Source: Ehretia macrophylla (taxonomy: Eukaryota; Streptophyta; Magnoliopsida; Boraginales; Ehretiaceae). Taken from it: a stretch of 64,000 bases of DNA. Position 1 is the first letter of the stretch. Each line of letters begins with the position of its first letter. The stretch spans positions 56,027,594 to 56,091,593 of the forward strand of contig CM075780.1 of the NCBI GenBank assembly GCA_037974665.1, written 5' to 3'. The notes below the pieces were generated by a model. That model did no database searches. It saw only the letters and a list, made by a program, of their open reading frames with translations, and was not told where the DNA came from. Position numbers and translations under genes: made by a program. This document shows, in pieces, positions 11,536-22,045 of the stretch.

Positions 11536-12091
11536 CCATCGCCTCAGCCTGTTTTTCTTATAGTGATTGTTGTCATGAGAGGAGTCCAACCATACTTGTC
11601 ACACCATTGAAGGATGTCAAAGTTTGTTGGGATCTAAGAAGAAAGTCGTGAAAGTTGCAGCGTCGGTCAACGTCGACCATTGACCCGATCGGTGATTGGA
11701 GACCTTCAATTTATTTGTTGTCCGACGAAGAGTCCAACGGCGTTGCCATTTAAAATTTGAACGGTTAGATCGTGAAATATCAACCGTTGAACGTGAGCTA
11801 TCCAATTCTTATCGGATCCAAAAGGTTCTGATCTGGTGCATTTAGGACCAATTTGAACAGTTTTGCAAATATTCAGGACTAATTTGAAATTTTTGAAAAA
11901 TATTCATGACTAATTTGAACATTTTTGCAAACATTTAGGACCTAATAGAACTTTTTTCTTTCATACATGTCATTTTCCAATTTTGCCCCTCATGCCAAGG
12001 TCATGTGCGAATCACATGACCGAATTTCTGTTAAAATAAACCCCAATTTTAACAAAAATGACTAATATGATACTTTTAAAAAACATATAGC

Positions 12092-12248
12092 TAGGACTAA
12101 ATTGGAAACTTTTAGGTAAACATATAGGACTAAATTAAAAATTTTGAAACATATAGGACTAAACTAAAACTTTTGAAACATATAAAGCTAAACTGAATTT
12201 TTGGTGAAACATATAGGACCATTGGTGCAATTCACCATTTTGAACTAC
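12092..12248 (-). repeat. Right terminal inverted repeat of outer element
   Basis: It is the inverted partner of 663-806. It contains four or so degenerate copies of 'aacatataggactaaa' before the terminal 'ccattggtgcaattcacc' block. Confidence 0.55.
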
Positions 12249-12310
12249 TCTACTTAATACTAATTAGTTTTAGAATGGAACCCATGTGATCTTAACAAAA
12301 TTAGTATTGT
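12241..12310 (+). repeat. Direct repeat, right copy
   Basis: Partner of 472-536, just outside the right inverted repeat of the outer element; see that entry. Confidence 0.35.
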
Positions 12311-12530
12311 TTTTTAACTTTAATCCTCTTCTATTATTTTGTAAATACAACAGAGCATCCATCCAGACATGTGATGACTGCTCCTATTAATACATAGAAT
12401 AATAATTAATTACATTTTTGTTCGTGGCAGAATTCGGCCAAGACTTAAGCCCTATTCTTAGATACTGGATTTGATTTGAATTAACTCAAACCTATGCAAT
12501 AATAGGCCCAACGTGAGCCAAAAGTTAGAA
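12311..12530. other. AT-rich spacer
   Basis: No recognisable gene or repeat. The sequence leads into a TATA-like region at 12532. Confidence 0.4.
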
Positions 12531-12531
12531 G

Positions 12532-12558
12532 TCTTATAAATAGCCTTGCTATATAAGG
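12532..12558 (+). promoter_or_regulatory. TATA-like double motif
   Basis: Two TATA-box-like motifs, cttataaata and gctatataagg, lie 13-40 bp upstream of the open frame starting at 12571. This arrangement is typical of a plant core promoter or of a transcribed LTR R region. Transcription is not shown. Confidence 0.35.
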
Positions 12559-12570
12559 AGAACCCTAAGG

Positions 12571-12786
12571 GTGGCTAGCCTCTCCTCTCACTACTCTGAA
12601 GAACACCATAATCACCTTGAGTCTTTTGAATTTGGGCAAGTTGTTAGTATCCATCAACAAAGAGATTATGAAGGTAAAAAATCACGTGATTTAATCATAG
12701 ATCGATTGAAGGAAGTGAAACCACATAATCTTCATTGTAAATTCCATAGGTCTACATTTCTTGTATTGGAAGCTGGTGATAAATAG
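12571..12786 (+). CDS. Small hypothetical ORF (71 aa), possibly LTR-derived
   Basis: A 71-codon frame starts Met-Ala-Ser-Leu-Ser-Ser-His and ends Leu-Glu-Ala-Gly-Asp-Lys. It is charged and His-rich, with no signal peptide, membrane segment or recognised domain. A TATA-like region lies just upstream. The region (TATA box, 'ccctaaggg', Ser/Leu-coding start) looks like the transcribed leader of an LTR as much as a gene. I give it no function and low confidence as a protein. Confidence 0.2.
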   Translation: MASLSSHYSEEHHNHLESFEFGQVVSIHQQRDYEGKKSRDLIIDRLKEVKPHNLHCKFHRSTFLVLEAGDK

Positions 12787-12977
12787 TCAAGCTACATTGC
12801 ATATTACTCGTGGGTTACTTTCGTGCCATTCTTTTGTGACCAAACAGTAAGATTACACGAAACAAAACATATTGAATAAATGTTGCTCCAAATTTTCTAA
12901 TCAGTCTAAAATAAAATTTTGAAGTTTACGAACACACGAATTAAATGGTTGTGATAATGTTTTATGTCTCTCAGACG

Positions 12978-13205
12978 CAGTGGCGGACCTATATTGGGGC
13001 AGCGGGAGTTGTTCATTGATCTCAAGAGCCAAATTGCTAAAAAGTGAGTTGGGGTTACATTTAAAAATATATATATTTTTAAGGTACTTTTAAGGTAAAA
13101 AAATTAATTTAGCTCTCATTGAAAAAAAATACTCAAATATGAATATTAAATTTTATGATTTTAACCTCTGTTGAACATAAATATTAAATCCACCCTTGCT
13201 CCAAC
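12978..13205. mobile_element. Possible hAT-like MITE remnant
   Basis: It begins cagtggcggacctatattgg, close to the 'cagtggcgga' terminus common in plant hAT elements. The right side (atccacccttgctcc near 13190-13202) only loosely mirrors it and no 8-bp duplication was found. Tentative. Confidence 0.25.
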
Positions 13206-13341
13206 GGTACTTTAATTTTCTTTTATATAGTAAGAATTCATATATTAAATATTAAATAGAATGCTAAATGATAAAAAAAAATTATAATATAAAAAAAGTA
13301 AAACATCACCAATGTAGCATGCACTTAAAGTTTGTCATATA

Positions 13342-13842
13342 CAGTAGAACATTTTTAAATTAATATTCGATAAATTAATAATCTCTTTTAAATAAAATAA
13401 AAAAATTGATCCCGACTTGGAACTAGTGTAAAAAATTAATAATTTCGATAAAATTATAAGATAATATATTTAAAATGTATTTTTTGTATTTTATCGATCC
13501 AAATATTTCATAAACTAATAATTAGCTAAAAATTATATAATAAATTGACGATGAGATTAGAAAAATTTGTTATAATCCTAATCTTGAAACGAGATTAAAA
13601 AAATTTGTTCTAGTCCTAGTAAATTAGATTCTTATCTTTTATTCTCATCGACTTTTTTACTTATTTTTTTAAATTAGCCTGAAAAAATATGAGTCATTTT
13701 TTGAAAAATATACCATAAATATAATATATGTACTATTAAGCCAAAAAAACCTAAAAATATATAGATAAATTAATAATTAATATTTTATTAAATTAATAAA
13801 ATTTAATAGTGTTAATACTCTTAATTTAGAAAGATTATACTG
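13342..13842. mobile_element. Emigrant/pogo-like MITE (TA target)
   Basis: It starts CAGTAGAACATTTTTAAATT and ends with ...AAATTTAGAAAGATTATACTG-like inverted sequence (reverse complement CAGTATAATCTTTCTAAATT), flanked by TA on both sides (13340-13341 and 13843-13844). The terminus matches the known 'CAGTA(g/a)AACCTCTATAAATTAATA' ends of plant pogo-type MITEs. It is 501 bp, very AT-rich and has no ORF. It lies about 450 bp downstream of the NaKR-like gene's stop codon. Confidence 0.78.
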
Positions 13843-13844
13843 TA

Positions 13845-14294
13845 TGCATTGGTGGAGTAGGAGAAGGTCATGCTCCAGAAGAGCATAACAACAGGGCAGT
13901 AGTGAAGGAGAGGACTGACAAACCTGCCATTGCCAGCCTAAGTAGATCTATAAAAAGAAACGTTTTCTTTTTTAATTTGGCATGTGGACACTTCTAATAA
14001 GTAAGTATGCGTGTAAGGCTTACTTTTTTATACACGAGTCGGATGCCGAATTTTGGAGACGAGAATTTTTCCTATAAAAATAAAATCCAAAAGACATTGT
14101 TTGTTCCAAGAACAAATAATCAAAGAGCTCAAGAAAACCAAAGGAGTTCTTTTGCCATTAATAATGTTCTCTTGAATAACACAAAGACACACACTTCTAC
14201 CACCATAAAATTTTATATTTACATCATATATAGGGAATCTGTTAATAAACTAAAAAGCATTTTTTATCATTGAAAAGGTGCTCAAGTGTCTTAG
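13845..14294. other. 3' flank of the NaKR-like gene
   Basis: Presumed 3' UTR and downstream DNA of the minus-strand gene ending at 14295. The plus-strand open frame at 14007-14273 has no domain and is not called. Confidence 0.4.
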
Positions 14295-15588
14295 TCAGGC
14301 ACGCCCAGACATTGAAGATGACGACGAAGATGATGAGGATGAAGTTGGAGATGGCCAAAACTGAGCATTTTTCACCTTGGAAATGCTTGCCAATACACCA
14401 AGAGGGGTCACGTCCCCGATTACTGTCACTTTCTTTGACGCCAAATCTATACTAAAAGATGTCACTCCTGTACAAATTTATTCAAAAGCATTGCTTTTAT
14501 TAGGTATGTTTCAACACTAGTGATGCTTAACCTTAGAAAATCATTCTAGTAATACGTTGTGTATAAAATTCATTGATTGTAAACTCTCAGTATTATTTTC
14601 TCATCATTAATTCACTGTTGTTAAATTTCTTTCAAACGTAATAACTAAATCTACTCGCTATCAAGTTCGCGTATAAAATTATGAAAATGGCTATTGTTAT
14701 AGTGTATGCTCACCTTCCATTTTAGAAAGATGTTTTCTTACTTTTCCTTCACAACCCTTGCAATGGATTGACACCCTTAATTCCACGACCTGCAAGGCAG
14801 TTAAGATAACTTTTAACATGCAATATAAATCTAACCATAGCATTACGAATATCTTAAATTTTTTTAGTATACATCAGTTCCAAAGCGGCAGGCATATTAG
14901 ACTTGAATTTAAGATGAGTGAGCGATTAACAAAAAAAAGATTATGTATGGATGGTAGCAACTACGTAAACAAGAATTCTTGAACACGAACACGTACTTGG
15001 CAAGCAATGCATTTATCAAATTCAAAGTGGATTCAACCTCGGAAATTAATGACGAACCTGATCGCTAGGGCGGGTACGAGTTGAAGAAGATTTGTGAACT
15101 TGCAAACGATTCGACCTTGTGGACGACAACTTGTAGACAGGAGATTCATGTGACCGAGCCGATGACGACCTGAAAACAGCAAGTTCCTTTGTGTTGAGCT
15201 GCATGTCTTTAACAGGCTTGTATGGAACCAAGGCAGAGTTGGCGACATCAGCATCTGATGAGACCTCAAAAGCAGGATTGTCAGTTAGCAAATATCTAGA
15301 AGAACCAGGAGGGCTAGCCAAGTCAGTAACATCAGCTGAGCTTTTTCGACGTAATTGATCATTTTGCTTAGCAGAACTTTTTCTACCCTTTTGATAATAA
15401 GGCCTAGGATCAAAGGGTAGTTGAGAAGAACAAGGAACATGATGAGTTCTGCCCTTTTGTCCATCACCTAGACGGTGAGGATGGCGATCGATTTGCCTCA
15501 TTCCATGACGGACCATGCTGTATTGCTCCATGCTTGAACATATAGCTGTAGATGCTGGAGAGGCGCAAAAAAGTTCTATGGATTTCAT
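14295..15588 (-). CDS. NAKR: NaKR-like heavy-metal-associated (HMA) domain protein, 3 exons
   Basis: Exon 1 is 15588-15058, exon 2 14789-14714 and exon 3 14467-14295; introns (268 and 246 bp) are GT-AG. The spliced frame is 780 nt, 259 aa. The N-terminal 177 residues carry the family signature Ala-Ser-Pro-Ala-Ser-Thr-Ala-Ile-Cys-Ser-Ser-Met and a Cys-Ser-Ser-Gln-Leu-Pro-Phe-Asp-Pro block, then basic, serine-rich sequence. Residues about 178-245 form an HMA fold with the metal-binding motif Cys-Lys-Gly-Cys (exon 2) and the 'GDVTPLGVLASISKVKNAQFW' end of the domain split over exon 3; a poly-Ser tail ends Ser-Gly-Arg-Ala. There is no CaaX box, so it is not a farnesylated HIPP. NaKR1 in Arabidopsis is a phloem companion-cell protein needed for Na+/K+ balance and FT transport; that role here is inferred from family. 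The start at MKSIELF was chosen because family members start there; an in-frame ATG lies 9 nt upstream (15597). No stops or frameshifts were seen, so it looks functional. Confidence 0.9.
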
Positions 15589-15674
15589 GTTTATCAAACT
15601 ATTGACTGAAGAGCTATTGTTTAGTGTATATATGCGCTATAAGGAAGATCTTTAAAATGAAGCCAGTTGCTTTG

Positions 15675-15684
15675 CTTATAAAGG
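15675..15684 (-). promoter_or_regulatory. Candidate TATA box of the NaKR-like gene
   Basis: cctttataag on the minus strand, about 90 nt upstream of the chosen start codon. A second candidate (tatatac, 15626-15633) is only about 40 nt from the start, which would leave almost no leader, so the distal one is preferred. Confidence 0.35.
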
Positions 15685-15699
15685 AGTTGGATTAGGCGG

Positions 15700-17755
15700 A
15701 GAGAGAAAAAGATTAGCAAGAAGAAAAAAAGCAACTAGGTCCCACTAGAGTCTCGGATGGAATGGTTAAATAAATTTTTTTTTTTTTTTTTGTTGAATAT
15801 GGTTAAATAATAATTTGTTATAATTAAAAATTTTAAATTTGACTTGTAGTTTTCAAAGATGAATATGAAATGAGTGACGATTGTAATCCCTACTAAGTTC
15901 AAATATTTTTAAAAAATAAGTAAATTTTTAAAGTATTTTTAAATTATAAATTAAAAAATTTAATTTAACTTCCAATAAAAAAAATTTATTCTTATATAAA
16001 TATTGAATTATAAAGTTCAATTCACTAAATTAAAATTCTAAAGTAAATTTCTTTCTATAGTACCAAAAGTGAAAAAATAATTAGGTCCCAGCAGGAGTAG
16101 TGCATAATATTATAATCTTGGAAGATACAGGATTCATCTGGACCTTTTAAAGTTGTGTTCCCCTGTTTGTTTTTGAGGGGTGGGTATATTATACAGGTTT
16201 CTTTCTTTTTTTTTGAGCTTTGTATGGTATAATTACCACCACTAATAGCGGCATTTGATGCCAATTTGGAAAATTAAGTAGCCTTATTATTGCCATATCA
16301 TTGCCTCAAGTCACACTAGCCACCAGACTTGACTGATGCATAGCCATGGATCTAGATCATACCAGGCTACCGAAAGCAGCCATTTCTTGTCTCTTGTGAT
16401 ATTCTTGCACTGTGCACAAGATCCTACTTTAAATTCTCATTCTCTCTCATTTTGTGCTTGTTTGATCGGACTCTCTCTCTTAATAAGTAGGATAGGTAAT
16501 GGATTTAATTATAACATTATAATGTTAGTAAAATAATATAAATAATTTATAATTGTTAATTTTTTTTTTATAAAGTGATGATATTATTATAAGACAATCC
16601 TTTCTCAGTAGGGTCAGCATAAATAGTGGTCTTACATAATTCAAATTTTATTTCTTAATTAATGACTAAAAAATAATGGCACTGAGAAATGATCCGATAC
16701 TAATAATCATGATTTACAATATAAAGGTATAGAAATTCCACTATGTGAATTTCTAAGTTCTGATAAGTAGATAGAATGTGATTGCAGAGAGATGAGGAAA
16801 TATGGCACTAAAGAAAAATTCTGCACTTACAGTAAGAAACATATCACTAGATCAAAGATTCAGTGGTATTTTTAGCATTTCCTTAAAAAAAAAAAAAAAA
16901 GTTTCAAAGGAGGCCTAAGTCTTTTTTAGATGACTTAGAATGTTACAAACAACAATGAATCTTAAGACCTCTCACATCTAAAGTGAGAATATACAACTAA
17001 TATATTTTGCCTATTGTAAAGAGATTGTACTGTGTGATTCAAGGAAAATTTAACCTACTTTTTATTAATAACCTTTTTTACGGAAGCAATCAGAATTATC
17101 TCCCCACTCCCAACAAATTCCAAGCACAATTAATAAAGAATTATTTCCCGACACTCAACAAATTCTAAGCACAAATGAAATCTATAGACACTCGCTAATA
17201 GATTAAAAGGAAAGACAAATGATGAATTAAAGGTTCATGCAGCTGCCTGAATTTGCTGCAAACGTTCCAAATCCTACTTTCACAAGATGACTTGCCCTGA
17301 CTAGATTCCTTTAAAATTCCCTTAAATATTCACGTAAAACAAAACTCGATTTTTGAACTGTAGCAGCTTTAACAGTTCACATATAATACATTGTTAAAAC
17401 CCCGGATTTGAGACCCAAATTTCGGAGCAATAATGGAATGAGACAAAGTATAGGTCAATTTAATGTAACAAATGGTGAACAAAGTTAAATACGTAAGACA
17501 AATCGAAATTGGCGTGGCATGAACTGCAACAGCTATCAGTAATATGCCCTTGACCACGTGAAAATATACTTGCTTTCTGGGTACTTTAATAAAGAATATT
17601 TCATGAATTCAGTTGGCTCTGAACAAATTCTGTCAGTTTTACAGATTCACTATCTGTTGCAAGTAAATTAGTGAAACTGATAACCTAGTAATCTGATGTT
17701 TCTTGTTAGTGCCACCAACAGTTGAGAATCGTTGATTGATATGGACAATAAATTA
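15700..17755. other. Gene upstream region and AT-rich intergenic DNA
   Basis: Contains homopolymer runs (T-run near 15776-15791, A-run near 16886-16901). Short open frames at 16055-16264, 16336-16536 and 17369-17557 have no domain or splice context. No further gene is supported. Confidence 0.45.
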
Positions 17756-18083
17756 TAGGCTAAATTATGCAAATAATTTGCTCCTTAATGTTTTTTTAAA
17801 AAAAATTATTCTAGTTTTTAATGTTTATAAAAGTGATTCAAAATGGTTTTTGTCTCTATTATTTTTCCAAAATTTTAATTTAGTTCCCAAATAGGGATCA
17901 CGTACAAGGACTAAATTGATTTTTTTTTAAAAATAATAAGGAGCAAATTGACTAATATTGAACAATAAGAAATATTTTAAATCACTTTTGTAATCATTGA
18001 GGATTACTGTGAATCTTTTAGAACATTAGGGATGACATTGAAAAATATGTAAACTATTGAGACTAAATGTGTAATTTACCCTA
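17756..18083. mobile_element. Possible MITE
   Basis: Ends taggctaaattatgcaaataa and its inverted counterpart (taggGtaaattacacattta on the minus strand) share about 12 terminal bases. The interior has 'aggactaaattgatt'-type text common in plant MITEs. No target duplication was clear. Confidence 0.3.
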
Positions 18084-18950
18084 GAATATATAATAAAGAG
18101 TTCTTTAAAATTATAAATTTTTAGATAAATGGTAATTTAATACAGTACTAGAGTCTAAGTCATGGATTCAAATCTGGTCACATCTAATTTGAAAATATTA
18201 AGATGGTGCACGTGCAAGAATAATATAACAAATCCCACTAGCATGTGCATGCTCAGGGGTTGAAAACAATAAATAATGTAATAAACTTTTACTCTCTAAT
18301 AGTTTAAATTTTTAGATAAAGTAGTAAATGGTATAGACAGTTCACAACCGTTACATTTAACGTATATCGCTATGATATTATGAGATGATTTTTACTCCTA
18401 TAGAACGCATGGAAATTGAATAAAGCACATTTGTACTCTTAACAGGTACATGCATAGTCATGATCTGATTTACTTGATTCTAAGTGCCACCACGTTAGTT
18501 CTTGTAATTACTGAACTACTAGTGATGCTGGTAAGCGTGACTGTGGAAGCTGACAATGCAAGAAAAGATAATTTTCATACTCTTCTGTCGATTGCTGTCT
18601 TAACAATCCTTCACCACTTCTAGAGAAAAGTAGCACAGAAAGAGCATTATTTTTGTAACTCTCTACAACTTTGAACTCCAGAACGTTGCAGATACAAACT
18701 CAAGGATGTAAACGTGGTTCCTCAAGCTTTTGCAGTTGGGCACTATAAAATTTAAAATGCTTTTAGAATGAGTTTCACATCATTACTCTATATTCAAATA
18801 TGAATGGCATTTATGCAATCTGTTTGTTGGTTTTTCTTTTCTCTTCCCTCTGTATGTTGATCACCTAACCAACAAAGATTTTTTTTTTTCCCGAAAAAGA
18901 CATTAAGGACCTTCGCAGAAGCTACCGCATGCTATATTTCATCTATAAAT
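18084..18950. other. Intergenic, nothing recognised
   Basis: No coding frame, repeat or RNA gene could be supported. Confidence 0.4.
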
Positions 18951-18958
18951 AACATTAA

Positions 18959-19417
18959 GGGTGAAGTGCATCAGACCCCCTTGTACTTTAGCGAAAGTGC
19001 ACAACACCCCCCTATAGTTTAAAAACTCCCTGAGTTAGACCTTGTAGTTTTTCAAAAGTGCACAACACTCCCTACCATTAAAAAATCCGTTAAATTTAAC
19101 GAAAAGTGTATTTCACACGCGTTAAGTGAGATTTTTTTTGATTTTTAACGAATTTATTCATAAATAATTATATGAATTGAACAAATTATCATTTTTTTTT
19201 TTGCCTAAACAAAAAAGGAAATGGCAAAAGAGAGAAATGAAAATGAGAATATTTATGTCTTTTTTATAAAATCCGTTAAATATGACAGATTCTATAACTG
19301 TAGGGAGGTATTGTGCACTTTTAAAAAATATAAGGACTAGTTCATGGAGTTTTTGAACTATAAAGAGGTATTGTACATTTTCGCTAAAGTATAAGGTGGT
19401 CTGGTGCACTTCACCCT
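18959..19417. mobile_element. Foldback MITE with 8-bp target duplication
   Basis: The left arm gggtgaagtgcatcagaccc... and the right arm, read in reverse complement (agggtgaagtgcaccagacc...), match over about 150 bp with scattered mismatches, including 'actttagcgaaa' and 'aaaaactcc' blocks. The flanks carry aacattaa on both sides (18951-18958 and 19418-19425). The element is 459 bp, foldback type, with no coding capacity. An 8-9 bp duplication fits hAT or Mutator-like mobilisation. Confidence 0.85.
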
Positions 19418-19799
19418 AACATTAATTCACAACAAACTTTGTGGATAGACCAAATGCGTGAAATGATTACAATTGCAAAATGGTTGAAAAGTGTTTCATT
19501 CTGGTAGGTCCAATTCTTTTCACGATTAGCAAGTGGATATTAAAGTCGATGTCATAATTACAATCCGAGATTGCTTATTGATTAGCATGACATTTGGTGA
19601 CAATTAAGTTGACTATGTGAAAGCCTTTAATTAACTAACTGCAATGCATCTAACTGCCCTTGATCTTTTGATAAAAAGTGTTTCTTTCTGGGTCCTAATG
19701 TTGCATCTCTTGCGAGAAATTTTTGCTCAGCTCCTTGTGGGCTGGCGGGACTAGAAGGATAGAAGGATAATTACAATCTGGGATTGCTTATTATTTGCT

Positions 19800-20015
19800 A
19801 GAGTAAACAACTTAACACTTTATGTATTTTGTTAAAAGTGTATAAGTATTTTATAAATAAGTTGATTATCCCCTATGTTTTAAAAACATAGTTGGGTACC
19901 CCCTGTCTTTTAGAAATACATTTTTAAAACATAGGGTGTAATGAGCTTATTTATAAAACACATAAGGTATTGTATATTTTGGACAAAATACAAGGAGATG
20001 TTAAATCGTTTGCTC
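19800..20015. mobile_element. Small foldback MITE
   Basis: Left arm agagtaaacaacttaacac and right arm (reverse complement agagcaaacgatttaacatc) mirror each other over about 90 bp, meeting at 'cctatgttttaaaa' and its inverse in the centre. The flanks ttatttgct (19791-19799) and ttatttgtt (20016-20024) are a 9-bp duplication with one mismatch. Confidence 0.75.
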
Positions 20016-20024
20016 TTATTTGTT

Positions 20025-21834
20025 ATGGCAATAATAAGAAATATGAGGTTCTGACCAATCAAATGAAATCAAGTGGAGTAACCAATTCACATGTGACTAT
20101 AATTGATTGTTAAAAATACGTACATTGACATAATTGAAGAAGTAACTTTAAATGTTTTTGAAATAGTTGTACACCATAGTTGAAATGTGACACAAGAATG
20201 GTTGAAGAAGTAGCTTTGAATTTTTTGGAATAGGTGCGCTCCAGATCAAGGCGTGAAATAAAAAGTTGATCAAACGTGGATGTATAAATTGGTCTAAGAC
20301 CCAACTCTAATACTATAATAAAAAACGAGGGGTTCGGCTCTAAAACTAATTAATATTAAGTTAAATAGTCCAATGTGTAATATATTGATTTAAAAAAATT
20401 CTTATATATTAATGTAAAATGATTGAATTCTCGAAATGAATAATTGAAAAGTCGCCAATTTTCTCAAAGAGTACTCCTTTGCAAAAATTCATATTCTTCG
20501 AGTTCAATTGATTTTCTCATACTTCTACAGTACGTCTTTTTCAAATATCTGTTGAATGGATTTATCCATTTTTTCTAGAATATTATATATAAATGGTGTG
20601 GGTCTTGTTCAAAACGATTAGTTTTATAATCACGCGATTAAAGCTGTGGGGCTTTCATTTTCAGTGGAACAACAAAGGATCCTTTATAGGTTTTATCTTT
20701 AGTTGTACTCTGATCTTTTGCTTTTCTCTTTTGCTTCTTTTTCTTTCTTTTTGGTTTTATTTATGTTGCTGGTTACGTGTTTGCTTGATCCAATGAGCTG
20801 ATTGTGTCTCTATCGACCTTTTAATATCGTTTCCATATCCCATTCAAGTTTGTAACTAAAATCTACGCGAAAAAATATTTTAATTTATTGAAGCAATGGT
20901 TGTTAATTCTTGTTTAGTTGAAGATAAGAAAATGAGGCATGCTGATGTAAATAGCCCGAGCTATACAGTTTATGGAAGATAATACCTCTAAAGTTTGAAA
21001 CTAACGTTTTTACTAATCGGAAAAAGTGTTGTTAAATATTATTTTATTTTCATCATCTATTTATTATTTTTTATATTAATATTTAGTTGATATATTAAAA
21101 TAACAAATTTTTTTAATTTTTCTGTAAAAAAAAAATAAAAAAAAAAAAAAAAACGGGGGGAGACAGTTGAAGGCCTCACTTCAATTGATGCGATTCGCCG
21201 TTTCCCGTCTAAGCTTTTGCAATTATGGCATTGTGGTCCCTAGAGTGACCGAAAATTTGTCGTTAACGGAATTTAACTTCTGTTTCATAATAAATGCCTC
21301 TCATCTACATGAATAGGAGACATATACATGCTACAAAGATATATTTGGGATAGAGAAAGAGATGAAGGACAATATAATCAAAAGAGATTTTAAGAATTAT
21401 ACACTAAAAAAATAATAATAATAAAGCAGTAAAATAGCCAAAATGAGACTTGAGGAACGAAACAATGAGACTTGAAACTACTATAACGAGTCTCAATGCC
21501 TAGAAAGCTTGTCACATAGACAATCTTGTTAGTTGCACGCACGGTAGGTATGAATCCATTTTGTTCACCTATGTGTACATGATCATACTCCCTTCGAAAT
21601 TACTTCATATGAATATTTTGACGAGGAAAACATTAATCGGCCAATAAAGGATCATGTGTCTCAATTAGGCAAAAGATTTACCAGCATATGCAAAGTGAGA
21701 AAAATTGACTTCGCTCCTCGTCGTTGACTTTTGATGTGGGCGTTCGGAGCACACTCTGTCCGACGTTATAAATATTTAGGACATGGCCCACGGCAATCAA
21801 TAAAATTGTAAGGGTGGTCATTGGTTGTATATTT
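20025..21834. other. AT-rich intergenic DNA
   Basis: Homopolymer A-run near 21126-21152 followed by cgggggg. Open frames at 20110-20304, 20593-20796 (leucine/phenylalanine-rich) and 21678-21893 have no supporting domain. The short stretch next to 21834 is the left flank of the copia element. Confidence 0.45.
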
Positions 21835-22033
21835 TGATAAATCAAAGAATAGAGAAAAAGAAGGTTGTCATATCTTACAAAATCGTGTTCCAAAGTCTGA
21901 ATTGAAAATATCTGAACAAAAGATTTTAACTAGGTTTACATAAAACACTATTCTATCCTAAAAGACTAATTTGCCCTTAATACTAAATGCATATAATAAA
22001 TATAATACACCAATAAATACAACAATTCTAGCA
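21835..22033 (-). repeat. Copia 3' LTR
   Basis: A 199-bp LTR reading TGCTAGAATTGTTG...GATTTATCA on the minus strand; the left flank is tattt (21830-21834). About nine tenths identical by eye to 47471-47670, which is followed by a primer-binding site, confirming the LTR limits. Confidence 0.85.
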
Positions 22034-22045
22034 TCACCCCTCAAA
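22034..22045 (-). promoter_or_regulatory. Copia polypurine tract
   Basis: On the minus strand 'ttgaggggtga' abuts the 3' LTR, the priming site for plus-strand DNA synthesis. Confidence 0.7.

Larger units (their letters stand above)
1145..11565. mobile_element. CACTA (En/Spm-type) DNA transposon, non-autonomous
   Basis: The left end reads CACTACAAGAAAATAG and the right end TGTTTTTCTTATAGTG, an inverted CACTA terminus. Both sides carry the 3-bp target duplication att (1142-1144 and 11566-11568), as expected for this superfamily. Both subterminal regions are packed with direct and inverted copies of a 'ggctacggatgggctacgga' motif, the presumed transposase-binding repeats. The 10.4-kb interior holds a 453-bp tandem array, a nested solo LTR, a GC-rich hairpin, CCA-rich tracts, another LTR end and exon-like fragments. 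I find no TnpA/TnpD-type transposase, so it must have been mobilised in trans. No coding strand can be assigned. Confidence 0.93.
663..12248. mobile_element. Outer long-TIR element (Mutator-like?), split by CACTA
   Basis: The sequence from 663 (gtagtttaaaaaggtgaatt) reappears as the reverse complement ending at 12248 (gtagttcaaaatggtgaatt on the minus strand). The similarity runs about 140-150 bp inward, through repeated 'cctatatgttt..aatttagt' units to an 'aattttaacag' block. Removing the CACTA insertion leaves an element of about 1.16 kb. Long TIRs and a short non-transposase interior suggest a non-autonomous Mutator-like element. I found no convincing target-site duplication at these ends, so the class and exact ends are inference. 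The interior (about 870-1141 and 11569-11815) has no recognised gene, although both sides have a base composition richer in GC than the flanks, as captured exons would. Confidence 0.45.

Noticed and set aside
15033..15269. 78-codon minus-strand frame overlapping the NaKR-like exon 1
   Set aside because: Alternate frame of a real exon; the 15588-15058 frame carries the family signature and splices to the HMA exons.
14295..15588. Reading the HMA gene as a farnesylated HIPP
   Set aside because: The protein ends Ser-Gly-Arg-Ala with no CaaX box and has the NaKR-type N-terminal signature.
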